DNA from: Oceanidesulfovibrio marinus
GTDB lineage: Bacteria > Desulfobacterota > Desulfovibrionia > Desulfovibrionales > Desulfovibrionaceae
Assembly: GCF_013085545.1 (NCBI RefSeq)
Contig: NZ_CP039543.1
Location: 4,309,322-4,373,321 of the forward strand
Length of the DNA: 64,000 nt
Reading direction: 5' to 3'
Shown: positions 1-9,267 of the stretch, piece by piece
How positions within the stretch are numbered: position 1 is the stretch's first letter
How the letters are laid out: every line of letters starts with the position of its first letter
The notes under the pieces: model-generated
Database searches by the model: none
The model's input: only the letters and a program-made list of their open reading frames with translations
What the model was told of the DNA's origin: nothing
Translations under genes and position numbers: made by a program

Positions 1-512
1 ATTCCTACCCCACGCTGGAGGCGGATACGGACGACGTGTTCCAGGAGATTTGCTTCCGGCTGGTACGCAGCGAGTACCGGCTGCTGAAAACCTACGACCC
101 CAAGCGTAGCGCCTTTTCCACATGGCTCTGCGTCGTGGCGCGCAGCGCGGCGCTGGACCATCTGCGCAACCGCCGGGACATGGTGCAGATGTCGCCGGAC
201 GAGGTGGACCAGCTCGTGGCGGTCCAGGACGGGGAGGGCGGCATGCTGGCCCTGCCGCGGGGCGTTCTCTCCGCCCGGCAGGCTTATGTGCTCCACCTGG
301 CCTTTGAAAAGGACGCCAGCACCGGCGAGATCGCCTCGCTGATGGATGTGCATCCCCAAACAGTGCGCAGCATGCGCAACAGCGCGCTGGCCCGTCTGCG
401 CTGGCACTACACCAACAATGATGGACGTCAAGAAAACATTAAGGATAGCTCAAGAAATCGTAAGCAAGTGCAAAGTAGTGTAAGATTGCTGCAACATATC
501 GGAATATCTTAA
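1..512 (+). CDS. ECF-like RNA polymerase sigma factor, 5' end outside window
   Basis: The frame is open from the first bases, so the gene begins before the window; the first start codon visible (GTG at 36) is already inside region 2. The visible part has a sigma region 2 (DDVFQEICFRL, then FSTWLCVVARSAALDHLRNR), a linker, and a region-4 helix-turn-helix (GVLSARQAYVLHLAFEKD, then TGEIASLMDVHPQTVRSMRN). It has no long sigma-70 N-terminus or region 3, so it resembles the ECF group. It lies directly upstream of flagellin on the same strand. A zinc-finger protein of the kind that often restrains ECF factors sits at the far end of the flagellar block (9257-9529). That pairing is inference; the sigma-factor call is firm. 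Confidence 0.82.
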   Translation, partial: SYPTLEADTDDVFQEICFRLVRSEYRLLKTYDPKRSAFSTWLCVVARSAALDHLRNRRDMVQMSPDEVDQLVAVQDGEGGMLALPRGVLSARQAYVLHLAFEKDASTGEIASLMDVHPQTVRSMRNSALARLRWHYTNNDGRQENIKDSSRNRKQVQSSVRLLQHIGIS

Positions 513-628
513 AAACTGAGGTGGGCGAAAATTGCCGACTTCTCCGCGAATGTTCGAAGTGAACACTGGAGGCCACTTGGACGGCATCCACGTTTGTTCA
601 ACATGTCATACATTCAAGGAGGAGTGTT

Positions 629-1504
629 ATGAGCCTGGTTATCAACCACAACCTGATGGCGGCGAACGTTCAACGCAACCTGAGCAGCGCGTACGCAAAC
701 CTGTCCACTTCCACGGAGCGTCTTTCTTCCGGACTGCGCATCAACAGCGCGGCTGACGATGCAGCCGGTCTGGCCATCCGCGAGCTTATGCGCTCGGACA
801 TTGCAGCGCTCAACCAGGGCGTGCGCAACGCCAACGACGCCATCAGCCTGATCCAGACGGCGGACGGCGCACTGGGCGTCATCGACGAAAAGCTGATCCG
901 CATGAAGGAGCTGGCCGAGCAGGCCGCCACCGGCACCTACAACTCGGACCAGCGGCTGATCATCGACTCCGAGTATCAGGCCATGGCCTCGGAGATCACC
1001 CGTATCGCCAACGCCACGGACTTCAACGGGGTCTACCTGCTCAACGGCAACCTGTCTTCGAGCAGCCACGACGGCTCCGGCATGCAGGCCTCCGGCAAGA
1101 TGAAGATCCACTTCGGCACGGCCAACGACTCGGCGGAAGACTACTACTACATCCAGATCAATACGGCCACGGCCGAGGCGCTGGGCCTGGGCTCGGCCGC
1201 CGGCAACTCCATCTCCACGCAGGAGGCCGCCCAGAAGGCCCTGGACATGATCGACAATGCCATCATCTCCAAGGACAACATCCGCGCGAACCTGGGCGCG
1301 CTGCAGAACAGGCTGGAGAACACCATCTCCAACCTGGAGATCCAGTCCGAAAACCTGCAGGCCGCGGAGTCGCGCATCTCGGACGTGGACGTATCCCTGG
1401 AGATGACTCAGTTCGTGCGCAACCAGGTGCTTACGCAATCAGCCGTGGCCATGCTTTCCCAGGCAAACTCCCTGCCCCAGATGGCCATGCAGCTTCTTGG
1501 CTAG
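629..1504 (+). CDS. fliC: Flagellin
   Basis: A 291-aa flagellin, the subunit polymerised outside the cell into the flagellar filament. The N-terminal D0/D1 helices are typical (SLVINHNLMAANVQRNL, then RLSSGLRINSAADDAAGLAI), and the C-terminal D1/D0 region is conserved (ISDVDVSLEMTQFVRNQVL and AMLSQANSLPQMAMQLL). The variable middle is short, which explains the small size. The start is fixed by a strong AAGGAGGAG Shine-Dalgarno about 6 nt upstream. The gene is transcribed alone and is followed by a clear terminator. It faces the minus-strand hook/filament-cap operon beginning with fliD's 3' end at 1657. High translation from a strong ribosome site fits an abundant structural protein. Confidence 0.97.
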   Translation: MSLVINHNLMAANVQRNLSSAYANLSTSTERLSSGLRINSAADDAAGLAIRELMRSDIAALNQGVRNANDAISLIQTADGALGVIDEKLIRMKELAEQAATGTYNSDQRLIIDSEYQAMASEITRIANATDFNGVYLLNGNLSSSSHDGSGMQASGKMKIHFGTANDSAEDYYYIQINTATAEALGLGSAAGNSISTQEAAQKALDMIDNAIISKDNIRANLGALQNRLENTISNLEIQSENLQAAESRISDVDVSLEMTQFVRNQVLTQSAVAMLSQANSLPQMAMQLLG

Positions 1505-1540
1505 GCGCTTCAGTCCCCCCTGGCTGCCTGCCCAAGACAA

Positions 1541-1575
1541 GACGGCCCTCGAACGCATTCGGGGGCCGTCGTTTT
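1541..1575 (+). terminator. Rho-independent terminator after fliC
   Basis: A 13-bp stem with one G-U pair (1541-1553 with 1558-1570) and a 4-nt loop CGCA is followed by GTTTT. It lies 37 nt after the flagellin stop. Confidence 0.85.
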
Positions 1576-1610
1576 CTGGAGACAGAGAACCCTTAACAAA
1601 ACCGGTCGTT

Positions 1611-1647
1611 GCACCGGGCGCGAACGGGTTCGGTTCGCGCCCGGTGC
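1611..1647 (-). terminator. Hairpin after fliD
   Basis: A perfect 15-bp stem (1611-1625 with 1633-1647) lies 9 nt beyond the fliD stop when read on the minus strand. The run after it on that strand is only moderately U-rich (GGTTTTGTT, several nt later), so it may act as a terminator or as a 3' stabilising hairpin. Confidence 0.6.
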
Positions 1648-1656
1648 AGCCGGTGG

Positions 1657-3360
1657 TTACTCCAGGTCGGCGATAAGGGACTCCAGCGAGGAGTTGACAT
1701 CCTCGTACTCGCCCAGCAGCGCCTCCAGGGCCGCATACTTCTCCACCAGGTTCTGGTGCTTGAGCTCAAGCCGCGCCTCCTCCTTCTCCATGGCGGTCTT
1801 GTTGTTCTTGATGATGTCCTTGTAGCTGTCTTCGATGATATTCAAGGTGCCTCCTTCCGCCGAGGTGAACGAATCCAGCGCGTCGAGGGTCTGGTTGATC
1901 TTGCCCTGGCGCAGGTAGATGGTGCCGCTGTATGTGCCGTCGGCATGCATGTTGGCCGTCACTGCCAGGCCGGAGCTGTCGCCGGTGACGCTGGTGATGG
2001 ACCAGCCGTCCACGTTGGCCTCCTCCCCGCCGATGGTGGCGGAGACGATGGCGCCGTTCTCCACCGTGTACTCCACCTCGTACTCGCCGGGCTTGGTCAT
2101 GTTGCTGATGGAGGAGTCGAAGGAGACCTCGCTGTCGTAGGAGACGCCGTCGTTGTCCGCGGCAAAGAGCCTGGCCACGGCGTCCGGGTCCTTGGTGAGC
2201 GCTTCTTCCAGCTCCTCGTAATCGATAATCAGGTGGCCGAAGGTGGTGGAATTCTCGTCCGCGTCCGTGGAGATACCGATGGAGGCCAGGCTGGCGTAGC
2301 GGTCGCCGGTGTTATCATCGGCGTCGTAGTACTCGAAGCCCAGGCCGGCCGAGGCCAGGATGTTCTGCAGGCTCTGCTCGATGATATCCATGCCGTAGTT
2401 GCCGCGGACCTCGTAGCCCGTGGTGTCCACCTCCTCGCCGTCCTCGTTGGTCAGTTCCATGTCCTCGTCCAGGGCGGCGATGGCGTCCCGGATGGCGTTG
2501 GTCCGCTCCAGGAAGCTCTCGATGTTGGCGATGACGGCTTCGGTGTCCGTGGCCACGGTCAGGTCCACGGTCTCGCCGTAGCTGGAACCGTGAATGGTGA
2601 TGGTCAGTCCGTCGATGACGTCGCTGAAGGTGTTGCTGTCGCGCTCGATCCATTCGTCCTCACCTTCCGGGTAGCCGTCTATCTTGAACTTGGCGTTCTG
2701 GGCCTGCTGGCTGTTCCGGAAGTCAGCGGGCGAGAGGCCGTCAATGGAGTCGCTGCCCTTGTCCACGATGGTCACGGCGTTGTCCGCGCCCAGGTCCAGG
2801 CCGCGAAGCTGCAGGTGCAGCTCATTGCCGTCGTCGATGATGTTGGCACGCACGGCGTCGCCCATGTCCGCATCGTTGTTGATGAGCCGCACAAACCCTT
2901 CGAGCGTGGTGCCGGCCGACACGTCGATGGTGTACTCGTCGTCGCCGTACTGCACGGAGAAGGTGGTGTCGGTCTCGGTGATGACGCTGCTGGATTTGTC
3001 CCAGCCGGAGCTGGTGCTCCAGATGTCGTTCTGAGCCTTCTGCTTCACCTCCAGGGCGTGGGTGCCGACCTCGACGCCGGAACCGGCCGTGACCGAGGCC
3101 ACGGCGCTGCTGGAGCTGGAGGCGGACTTGGCCAGGAACTCGTTGGTGGAGTCCATGCTCTGGAGCTTTGTCTTGTAGAGTGCGAGCTCCGAGCTGATCT
3201 CCTCCACCTGATCCAGCTTGGAGCTCCACTGATCGCCCCAAATCTTCATGCGGTTGAGGCGGTAGCTCTCCACGTTCATGGTGGCTTCGATGACGCTGTC
3301 GAAGTCCGTGCCGCTGCCAAGACCGGTGAAGGTGATGGCGCCGGACCAGTATTCAGTCAT
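1657..3360 (-). CDS. fliD: Flagellar filament cap protein FliD (HAP2)
   Basis: A 567-aa FliD, the cap at the filament tip under which flagellin folds. The N-terminus carries the family hallmark (TFTGLGSGTDFDSVIEATM) followed by long amphipathic helices. The C-terminus is a long coiled coil (KNNKTAMEKEEARLELKH onward) ending in SLESLIADLE, as in other FliD proteins. The middle is acidic beta-rich sequence matching the variable D2/D3 domains. A GAGGAGG ribosome site precedes the ATG. It is the last gene of a tightly spaced minus-strand operon, 11 nt after flgL. It has neither the fliS nor the csrA/fliW neighbours seen in many related genomes. Confidence 0.95.
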   Translation of the reverse strand: MTEYWSGAITFTGLGSGTDFDSVIEATMNVESYRLNRMKIWGDQWSSKLDQVEEISSELALYKTKLQSMDSTNEFLAKSASSSSSAVASVTAGSGVEVGTHALEVKQKAQNDIWSTSSGWDKSSSVITETDTTFSVQYGDDEYTIDVSAGTTLEGFVRLINNDADMGDAVRANIIDDGNELHLQLRGLDLGADNAVTIVDKGSDSIDGLSPADFRNSQQAQNAKFKIDGYPEGEDEWIERDSNTFSDVIDGLTITIHGSSYGETVDLTVATDTEAVIANIESFLERTNAIRDAIAALDEDMELTNEDGEEVDTTGYEVRGNYGMDIIEQSLQNILASAGLGFEYYDADDNTGDRYASLASIGISTDADENSTTFGHLIIDYEELEEALTKDPDAVARLFAADNDGVSYDSEVSFDSSISNMTKPGEYEVEYTVENGAIVSATIGGEEANVDGWSITSVTGDSSGLAVTANMHADGTYSGTIYLRQGKINQTLDALDSFTSAEGGTLNIIEDSYKDIIKNNKTAMEKEEARLELKHQNLVEKYAALEALLGEYEDVNSSLESLIADLE

Positions 3361-3371
3361 GGCGTTCCTCC

Positions 3372-4865
3372 TCAGATGTAGTTGAGCAGGCTGAGGTTCA
3401 TGATCTGGGCGCTGCTCCTGAGCACGGCCTGGTAGGCGGTCTCGGCCTTGGCCAGATCGGAGGTGAGCTGGGTAATGTCCGCATCCTCAAGGTGGGAAAT
3501 ATTTGCCTTCGCCGTGGACTGGACGGTCTCTACGCTGTTGCGCGAGAACACCAGACGCGTCTCCTTGCCGCCCACGTCGCCCGCGGCCACGGTGAGCCGC
3601 TCGTGGGCTCGGGTGAGCTTGTCCAGGCAGTCGGCCGCGCCGTCCTGGTTGTTGGTCTCCAGGTATCCGACCAGCTCGCCCACGGCCTCGAAGAGGTTCT
3701 CCTCCAGGGGCTCCGCGGCAATGGCGGTGTCGCCGCCCGCCGGGGTGTAGAGCCCGCCGAAGATGTCCTTGCCCACGTTGTTGATCTGGACTGAGCTGGC
3801 CGGCCCGGTCTCCACCACGATGGCCGCGTTCTGCGGCTGGACCAGGAACTGGTCGCCGTCGGCCACTGTCGAACCCCCATCGGGCGTCAGCTCCACGTGG
3901 CCGCCGGGGATATCGAAGGTGGCGTCCGAGGTAGTGTGGCCGGTGCTCCAGCTGCTGCCGCCGTTGGTGCTGTAGGAGTACTCGAAAGGTCCGGGCAGGG
4001 TGCCGCCGGAGTCCACGCGCACGAGCACGCCGGAGGAGAAGGAGCCTTCGGCCCGGGCCGAGACCGGGGACGCGCCGTAGTGCACCACAGCGGCCTCGTC
4101 CTGCACATTGCCCAGATACTCGGCCGCCGGCCGGAGCCAGAGCACAGTGCCGTCGCCCTCGCCCGCCTCGGCGGTGGCCGTGACGGTGGAGCCGGAGACG
4201 AGCTCGGCCTGCACGCCGCCGCAGTCCAGGGTGGTGTCGCCCGCGGCCAGGGTTCCTTCCTGCCAGGTATCGCCGCCGTCCGTGGAATAGCGGTAGCCCA
4301 GGGCGTCCGTGCCCACCTCGCCGGAGTCTGTGAACTCCACGTACACGGTGTAGTCAGAGGCGCCGGTCACCTCCGCAACCTCCAGGGACGAGCCGTCCGC
4401 ATCGCGGACCGTGGAGCTCATGACCATGGTGTAGGCGTTGGTGTCTGTCCTGGAGCCGGCAAAGATGGAGTCGCCGGCGTACTCGCTGTTGGCGATGCCC
4501 ATGAGCTCTTCCATGAGCTCCCGCGCTTCGGCGGCGATCATCTGGCGCTGCTCGTCGGAGTACGTGCCGGTGGAGGCTTGCTCGGCGATCTCCTCCAGCC
4601 GGGTGAGCACGTCGCTGGCCAGGTTCAGCTCGTCGTCGGCCTGGGAGAGCCAAGCCTCGGCCGTGTCGATGTTCTCCAGGTACTGGTCCATGCTGCTCAG
4701 GGTGGAGCGCAGGTCCAGGCTGCGGCACATACCGGAGGGATCGTCCGAGGGGCGGTTGATTTTCTTCTGCGAGGCGCTCTGTTCGTTGAGCCGCATCATC
4801 TCGGAGAGCCGGCTGTTCATGCCCGAGACGGACTGGTTGTAGATCATATTGAAGGAAACTCGCAT
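3372..4865 (-). CDS. flgL: Hook-filament junction protein FlgL (HAP3)
   Basis: A 497-aa FlgL, longer than the roughly 300 aa of enterobacterial FlgL. The conserved ends flank the insert: the N-terminus (RVSFNMIYNQSVSGMNSRL, then KKINRPSDDPSGM) and the C-terminal helices (DITQLTSDLAKAETAYQAVL and SLLNYI). The extra length is a central beta-rich region, about residues 150-350, with two copies of a module carrying Asp-box-like motifs: STDGGDTW at 194-201 and STNGGSSW at 299-306. A related module is in FlgK. The gene lies 7 nt after flgK with a GTGAGG ribosome site and is co-transcribed with flgDEK and fliD. Confidence 0.95.
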   Translation of the reverse strand: MRVSFNMIYNQSVSGMNSRLSEMMRLNEQSASQKKINRPSDDPSGMCRSLDLRSTLSSMDQYLENIDTAEAWLSQADDELNLASDVLTRLEEIAEQASTGTYSDEQRQMIAAEARELMEELMGIANSEYAGDSIFAGSRTDTNAYTMVMSSTVRDADGSSLEVAEVTGASDYTVYVEFTDSGEVGTDALGYRYSTDGGDTWQEGTLAAGDTTLDCGGVQAELVSGSTVTATAEAGEGDGTVLWLRPAAEYLGNVQDEAAVVHYGASPVSARAEGSFSSGVLVRVDSGGTLPGPFEYSYSTNGGSSWSTGHTTSDATFDIPGGHVELTPDGGSTVADGDQFLVQPQNAAIVVETGPASSVQINNVGKDIFGGLYTPAGGDTAIAAEPLEENLFEAVGELVGYLETNNQDGAADCLDKLTRAHERLTVAAGDVGGKETRLVFSRNSVETVQSTAKANISHLEDADITQLTSDLAKAETAYQAVLRSSAQIMNLSLLNYI

Positions 4866-4872
4866 GGCGGCC

Positions 4873-6963
4873 TCACGATTTCAGGGACATGAGCGTGTCG
4901 AACAGCTCGTTGGTGGTCTGGATAAGGGTGCTGGCCGCCTGGTAGGCCTGCTGGTAGCGCATCAGGTTGGTCAGCTCCTCGTCCATGTTGACGCCGGCCA
5001 CTTCCTGCTGCCTGGCGTCCAGCTCCGCGGCCAGGGCGTTGGACTGGGTGTAGTTGCGCGCCGCGGCGTCCGTGTCCGCCCCCACCTTGCCCGTCAGGGC
5101 GTGGAGGTGGCTGGACAATGACTGCGAGGTGCCGGAGTGCACGCTGTCCAGGCGGACCTCCTTGTCGGCCATGGCGGCCAGGGCCACTGCGTTGGAGCTG
5201 TCGCCGGAGGCGACCTCGCCGGCACCGTCCACCGTGGCGGCGTTGATCCTGTCCGTGTCCGCGGCCACCCTGGGGTCCACGGCCATGTCCGAGGCATTGC
5301 TGCCGGTAAAGAAGGTGTTCAGGCCCACGGCGGCGAGCAGGCCGCTGCTGTCCCCGGCGAACTCGAACTCCACGCCGCTGGCGGCTGTGAGCTGGAGCTG
5401 TCCATCCTGGATGTCCGCCTGGAGCTGGCCGGGATAGCTGGCGTTGATCGCGTCGGCCACATCCTGGAGGGAGTGGACCTCTGGATCGAAGTTGGCCGTA
5501 CCTGGTGTGATGGAGGAGAAGTCCAACGCCTCCACGCCCAGGGCTTCGCCCGTGTCCTTGTCGTAGAAGGCGAAGGCCAGACCGCCGGCCTGGAGATGGT
5601 CGGCATAGGGCAGGGAGCTCTCGGCCAGGGGAATGGTCTCGTCGTCCACCTCGTAGCTGCCCGACGCGCCGGTGTAGTGCTCCAGTCCGGCGCCCTGGCT
5701 GTGCTGGTAGTTGACCTCCCAGATCAGCTCCCTGGCCAGGGCGTCCAGCTCTTCCTGATAGGCCAGGAGGCCCTCGTCGCGGGCCATGACAATGCCGGCC
5801 AGCTCGCCGCCGGAGAGGCGGTTGTTGGTGCCTTCGCCCTGCAGCGGCGTGATGTTGACCTTGCCGCCGGTGGTAGCGTGCCAGTACAGGCCGGACTTGG
5901 GCATGACGTCGAAGGTGTCGCCCGCGGCAAGGTTGGTGGTCGTGGGAGCGCCGGAGTCGCCGCTCTGGCCGAACCAGATCTCCACGCCGGCCACCTCCAC
6001 CTTGTCCTCGTACCCGCCGGCCGTGAACTGCATGACCGCGCCGTCCTCATCCGTGAGCCAGGTGTCGCCGCCGTCCAGGGAGACGCGGAAGGTGGCGGCC
6101 GAGGCCGAGCCGTCTGCCGGGCCGTTGGACGTGACCTCCACGAGTAGCTCGTCCGAGCTGGCGCCGTTGAAGTAGAGCGCGCCGTCAAAGGATGATGACG
6201 CGCTCAGGTCCGTCTCTACCTGCGGGTTCTCCCAGGAGAGCTCGTAGGCGTAATCGCCCTCCACCAGGGTCTGGCCGCCGGCGGTGAGCACGGTGACGCT
6301 GCTCCCGTCGCTCAGCACCTGCACGTCCACCAGGCTGGAGAGCTCGCGGATGGCCGTGGCGCGCTGGTCCTGCAGCTCCAGGCTGTCAGGATGGCTGGTG
6401 ATGCTCGCGTTGAGCGCGGCGATTTCCTTCATCAGGGAGTTGGCCTGGTCCACGCTCTCGGCGGCGTCCTTTTCCAGCGTGTTCAGGGCGTCGTCCAGGG
6501 AGGAGTCGAGCATGGACAGGCTGTCCACCAGGGTCTCGGCGTAGCTCAAGAGCTCCTGCCGGACAGCCTCGCTGTTGTCATCCGAAGAACCCTCCAGGGC
6601 GGCGAGGCTGTCCATGAAAGTGTCCAGGGCTGTGGCCACGCCGTAGTCGTTGGTCTGGCCAAAGAGCTTCTCCACATTGTAGAGGGCCTCGGCCATGGCG
6701 GCCCAGGCTGAGGTCTCGCTGTTGGCCGACAGGTAGTTGGACTCCAGCAGGGTGTTGTAGTTGCGGCGAACTTCCTCGACCTCGGCGCCGGTGCCCACGC
6801 TCAGCCCGCCGCCGATGGAGACGGAGTAACTGGTAGCGTAGCCCACGGTGCGGCGTGCATAGCCTGCCGTATCGATGTTGGCGATGTTGTCGCCTGTTAC
6901 GGAGATGCCCACCTGGGCGTTCATCAGCGCCCGTTCTCCCAGGCTCAGCAGCGAGTTGATCAT
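4873..6963 (-). CDS. flgK: Hook-filament junction protein FlgK (HAP1)
   Basis: A 696-aa FlgK joining hook to filament together with FlgL. The N-terminus has the rod/hook signature (NAQVGISVTGDNIANIDTAG) and the FlgK extension (EVEEVRRNYNTLLESNYL). The C-terminus has the matching motif (GVNMDEELTNLMRYQQAYQ, then ELFDTLMSL). The middle is expanded and acidic. Residues about 272-345 form a module with an exact Asp-box (SLDGGDTW, 295-302) ending in AAGDTFDVMP, resembling the two FlgL modules. An AGGAG ribosome site precedes the ATG, and flgE ends 10 nt upstream. Confidence 0.96.
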   Translation of the reverse strand: MINSLLSLGERALMNAQVGISVTGDNIANIDTAGYARRTVGYATSYSVSIGGGLSVGTGAEVEEVRRNYNTLLESNYLSANSETSAWAAMAEALYNVEKLFGQTNDYGVATALDTFMDSLAALEGSSDDNSEAVRQELLSYAETLVDSLSMLDSSLDDALNTLEKDAAESVDQANSLMKEIAALNASITSHPDSLELQDQRATAIRELSSLVDVQVLSDGSSVTVLTAGGQTLVEGDYAYELSWENPQVETDLSASSSFDGALYFNGASSDELLVEVTSNGPADGSASAATFRVSLDGGDTWLTDEDGAVMQFTAGGYEDKVEVAGVEIWFGQSGDSGAPTTTNLAAGDTFDVMPKSGLYWHATTGGKVNITPLQGEGTNNRLSGGELAGIVMARDEGLLAYQEELDALARELIWEVNYQHSQGAGLEHYTGASGSYEVDDETIPLAESSLPYADHLQAGGLAFAFYDKDTGEALGVEALDFSSITPGTANFDPEVHSLQDVADAINASYPGQLQADIQDGQLQLTAASGVEFEFAGDSSGLLAAVGLNTFFTGSNASDMAVDPRVAADTDRINAATVDGAGEVASGDSSNAVALAAMADKEVRLDSVHSGTSQSLSSHLHALTGKVGADTDAAARNYTQSNALAAELDARQQEVAGVNMDEELTNLMRYQQAYQAASTLIQTTNELFDTLMSLKS

Positions 6964-6973
6964 GGTCGTGCTC

Positions 6974-8566
6974 CTAGCGCTTCAGGTTGATGGCTTCCTG
7001 AAGCAGCGTGTCCACGGTGGTGATGACCTTGGAGTTGGACTGGTAGCCGCGCTGGTAGCGGATCAGGTCGACCATCTCGCCGGAGTAGTCCACGTTGGAG
7101 AGCTCCAACTTGTTGGAGGCCACGGAGCCGAACTGGTTGGTGCCGGCCACGCCGGTGATGGGCAGGCCGGAGTCTCCGCTGGCTGAGTAGAGGTTGCCCC
7201 CTTCGTTGATCAGGCCCTGGTAGTTGGCGAAGTCCGCCAGGCCGAGCACGTAGAGTTCCATGGACTGGTCGTTGGAGAAGATGCCCGTGATCACGCCGTT
7301 GTCGTCGATCTCCACATCTTCCAGGAAACCGGGGGGATAACCGTCCTGCGACCGGCTCAAGGTCGAGGAGGAGCGGCCGTACGCCGTGGTGGCGTTGGAG
7401 CTGATGACCGGCTCCTCGAAGTTGAAGAGGTTGGCGATGTCCGAGCCTATGAGTGAGGCATCGGCCACGGCGCTGTCCCAGCCGGTGGCCGAGGGCGTGT
7501 TGTCGTGGATGCCGAAATCGATGCCGATGTTCAAAGCCTCGGCGTCGCCGGTGTAGCTGGCGTTGTCCGAGCCCGAGAAGTTGGCCGTGAACATGGGGTT
7601 GCCGTCGTCGCCGATATCGGCCGGGGTCCAGTTGGTCAGGTCGTGCAGATCGCCGGTGGCCGCGCCGTTCAGGGTAAAGGCGGTCATGCCCGTGAGCTGG
7701 CTGGAGGAATCGAAGGTCAGGGTGCCGGTCATGAGCAGGCCGGCGCTGGAGGTGCTGGAGAGCTCCTGGCCGTCGATGGTGCGGCCGTCCTCGGAAGGAT
7801 CGCAGGTGATGATGTACTCCCAGACCTGGCCGCCGCCGGCGTCGCTGACCACGCTGTCATCCTGCACGGGGTCGAAGTAGATCGTGACCTCGTGGGAGCC
7901 GCCGGCCTCGTCGTAGACCACCATGGAGCTTTGGTAGGTGTAGCTGTTCTCGCCCATGGGCGGGTCGGCCGTGCCGTCCCACTCCTGCTGCAGGGAGAAG
8001 AAGGGGTCTGTGGGGTTGGCCGAGCGTTCCTCGCTGTCCTTGTCGAGGTTCACCAGCAGGGTCATGAACGAGGTGGCCTCGGGCGGGGACTGCAGATCGT
8101 CGAAGCGGATGTCGCCCAGCGCGCCCTTGGTGCTGACGCCGTTGCCTTTGTGCGCTGGGTCCGCTTCCCATCCCTGGACGCGGTAGCCCTGCGCGTTGAT
8201 GAGGTATCCGTCCTCGTTGAAGGAGAAGTGGCCGGCGCGGGTGTAGTAGTTTCTGCCGGTGGTGGGATCGGTGACGACGAAAAAGCCCTTGCCGGTGCAG
8301 GCCACATCAGTCGGGGACGCTGTGTCCTCGTAGGAGCCGGCGGAAAAATCGCTGTACAGGGTGGAGACCGAGGAGCCGTGGCCTATCTGGTCCGGGCCGT
8401 TGGCCGTGTGCAGAGAGGAGTAGAACATGTCCTCGAACTGGATGGAGGTGGACTTGTAGCCGACGGTGCTGGAGTTGGCCAGGTTGTTGCCCACCACGGA
8501 GATGCCCTTGCTGTGGGTGGAGAGACCGGCGATGCCGGTATACATGGCGCCTGTCAGGGTGCTCAT
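6974..8566 (-). CDS. flgE: Flagellar hook protein FlgE
   Basis: A 530-aa hook subunit. The N-terminal flagellar rod/hook motif is clear (MYTGIAGLSTHSKGISVVGN followed by NLANSSTVGYKS), as is the hook-specific stretch (GKGFFVVTDPTTGRNYYTRA, then GYLINAQGYRVQGW). The C-terminus closes with the basal-body/hook motif (SNVDYSGEMVDLIRYQRGYQ, then KVITTVDTLLQEAINL). The length is normal for the longer deltaproteobacterial FlgE. GAGGAG precedes the ATG. It follows flgD by 20 nt in the same operon, matching the order of assembly: FlgD scaffold, FlgE hook, FlgK/FlgL junction, FliD cap. Confidence 0.97.
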   Translation of the reverse strand: MSTLTGAMYTGIAGLSTHSKGISVVGNNLANSSTVGYKSTSIQFEDMFYSSLHTANGPDQIGHGSSVSTLYSDFSAGSYEDTASPTDVACTGKGFFVVTDPTTGRNYYTRAGHFSFNEDGYLINAQGYRVQGWEADPAHKGNGVSTKGALGDIRFDDLQSPPEATSFMTLLVNLDKDSEERSANPTDPFFSLQQEWDGTADPPMGENSYTYQSSMVVYDEAGGSHEVTIYFDPVQDDSVVSDAGGGQVWEYIITCDPSEDGRTIDGQELSSTSSAGLLMTGTLTFDSSSQLTGMTAFTLNGAATGDLHDLTNWTPADIGDDGNPMFTANFSGSDNASYTGDAEALNIGIDFGIHDNTPSATGWDSAVADASLIGSDIANLFNFEEPVISSNATTAYGRSSSTLSRSQDGYPPGFLEDVEIDDNGVITGIFSNDQSMELYVLGLADFANYQGLINEGGNLYSASGDSGLPITGVAGTNQFGSVASNKLELSNVDYSGEMVDLIRYQRGYQSNSKVITTVDTLLQEAINLKR

Positions 8567-8586
8567 GGAAGTGCTCCTCGCGTCCG

Positions 8587-9267
8587 CTAAGAGGCGGAGT
8601 TGGTGTAAACGTCCGTGACGGACATCATGTTTACGGTGCGGCCGTCAGAGAGCTCGAAGACGGTGGTGCCGTTCTGGGCGCTCATGCCCACCACGGTGCC
8701 CTGGCAGAGAGTGGAGACGGAGATGAAATCGCCCTGGTCGTCGAGGGCGATGATGCCGACGGAGTAGTTGCCTTTGGCGACCTGCTCGTCGTCGGAGTTC
8801 AGGCCGTTCCACTGGAAGGTGTGCTCGCCTTCCGTCAGGTCGGTGAGGGCCACGGTGTCGACCAGGGAGCCGTCCTCGTCGTAGATGTAGGCCATGGCCT
8901 CGGTGGCGTCGTCGGAAAGCGTGTAGTAGAGGGGGCTTACGCCGTCGTCGCCCACGCTGACCTGGTCGCCTTCGGCCACCACATCCAGGCCGATGTAGCT
9001 CACGGCGCTGTTGATGACCTGGGCGTTGGATTGGTCCAGCATGCTCGCGATGTTCTCGTTCATGGAGGAGAGCTGCTCCACGGTGGTGAACTGCGCGAGC
9101 TGTGCGAGCATGTCCGTGTTGTCCATGGGATTCAGCGGGTCCTGGTTCTCCAGCTGGGCGATGAACAGGGTCATGAAGGCGTCATCGTCCAGCTCGTTGG
9201 AAGGGGTCGCCGTGTCGGTCGACGTTGTCGTATATGCACTCGACTGAAGGATAGATTCAGTTTCCAT
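8587..9267 (-). CDS. flgD: Hook assembly scaffold protein FlgD
   Basis: A 226-aa FlgD, the transient cap needed to polymerise the hook. The conserved N-terminal region is present (DDDAFMTLFIAQLENQDPLN, then MLAQLAQFTTVEQL), followed by the C-terminal tudor/Ig-like part (EGEHTFQWNGLNSDDEQV, KGNYSVGI). I chose the ATG at 9267 because GGAGG lies 4-9 nt upstream; an ATG seven codons earlier has no ribosome site and lies inside the preceding gene. The start overlaps the end of the zinc-finger gene by 11 nt (ATGGAAACTGA), so translation is probably coupled. Confidence 0.93.
   Translation of the reverse strand: METESILQSSAYTTTSTDTATPSNELDDDAFMTLFIAQLENQDPLNPMDNTDMLAQLAQFTTVEQLSSMNENIASMLDQSNAQVINSAVSYIGLDVVAEGDQVSVGDDGVSPLYYTLSDDATEAMAYIYDEDGSLVDTVALTDLTEGEHTFQWNGLNSDDEQVAKGNYSVGIIALDDQGDFISVSTLCQGTVVGMSAQNGTTVFELSDGRTVNMMSVTDVYTNSAS

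Noticed and set aside
510-541. Possible sigma28 flagellin promoter (TAAA near 510 and GCCGACTT at 534)
   Set aside because: The spacing is 20 nt instead of about 15, and no TAAA occurs at the right distance, so I do not annotate it.
1609-3381. Long plus-strand open frames across fliD, flgL, flgK and flgE
   Set aside because: They are antisense shadows of high-GC genes, with no ribosome sites and no recognisable families.
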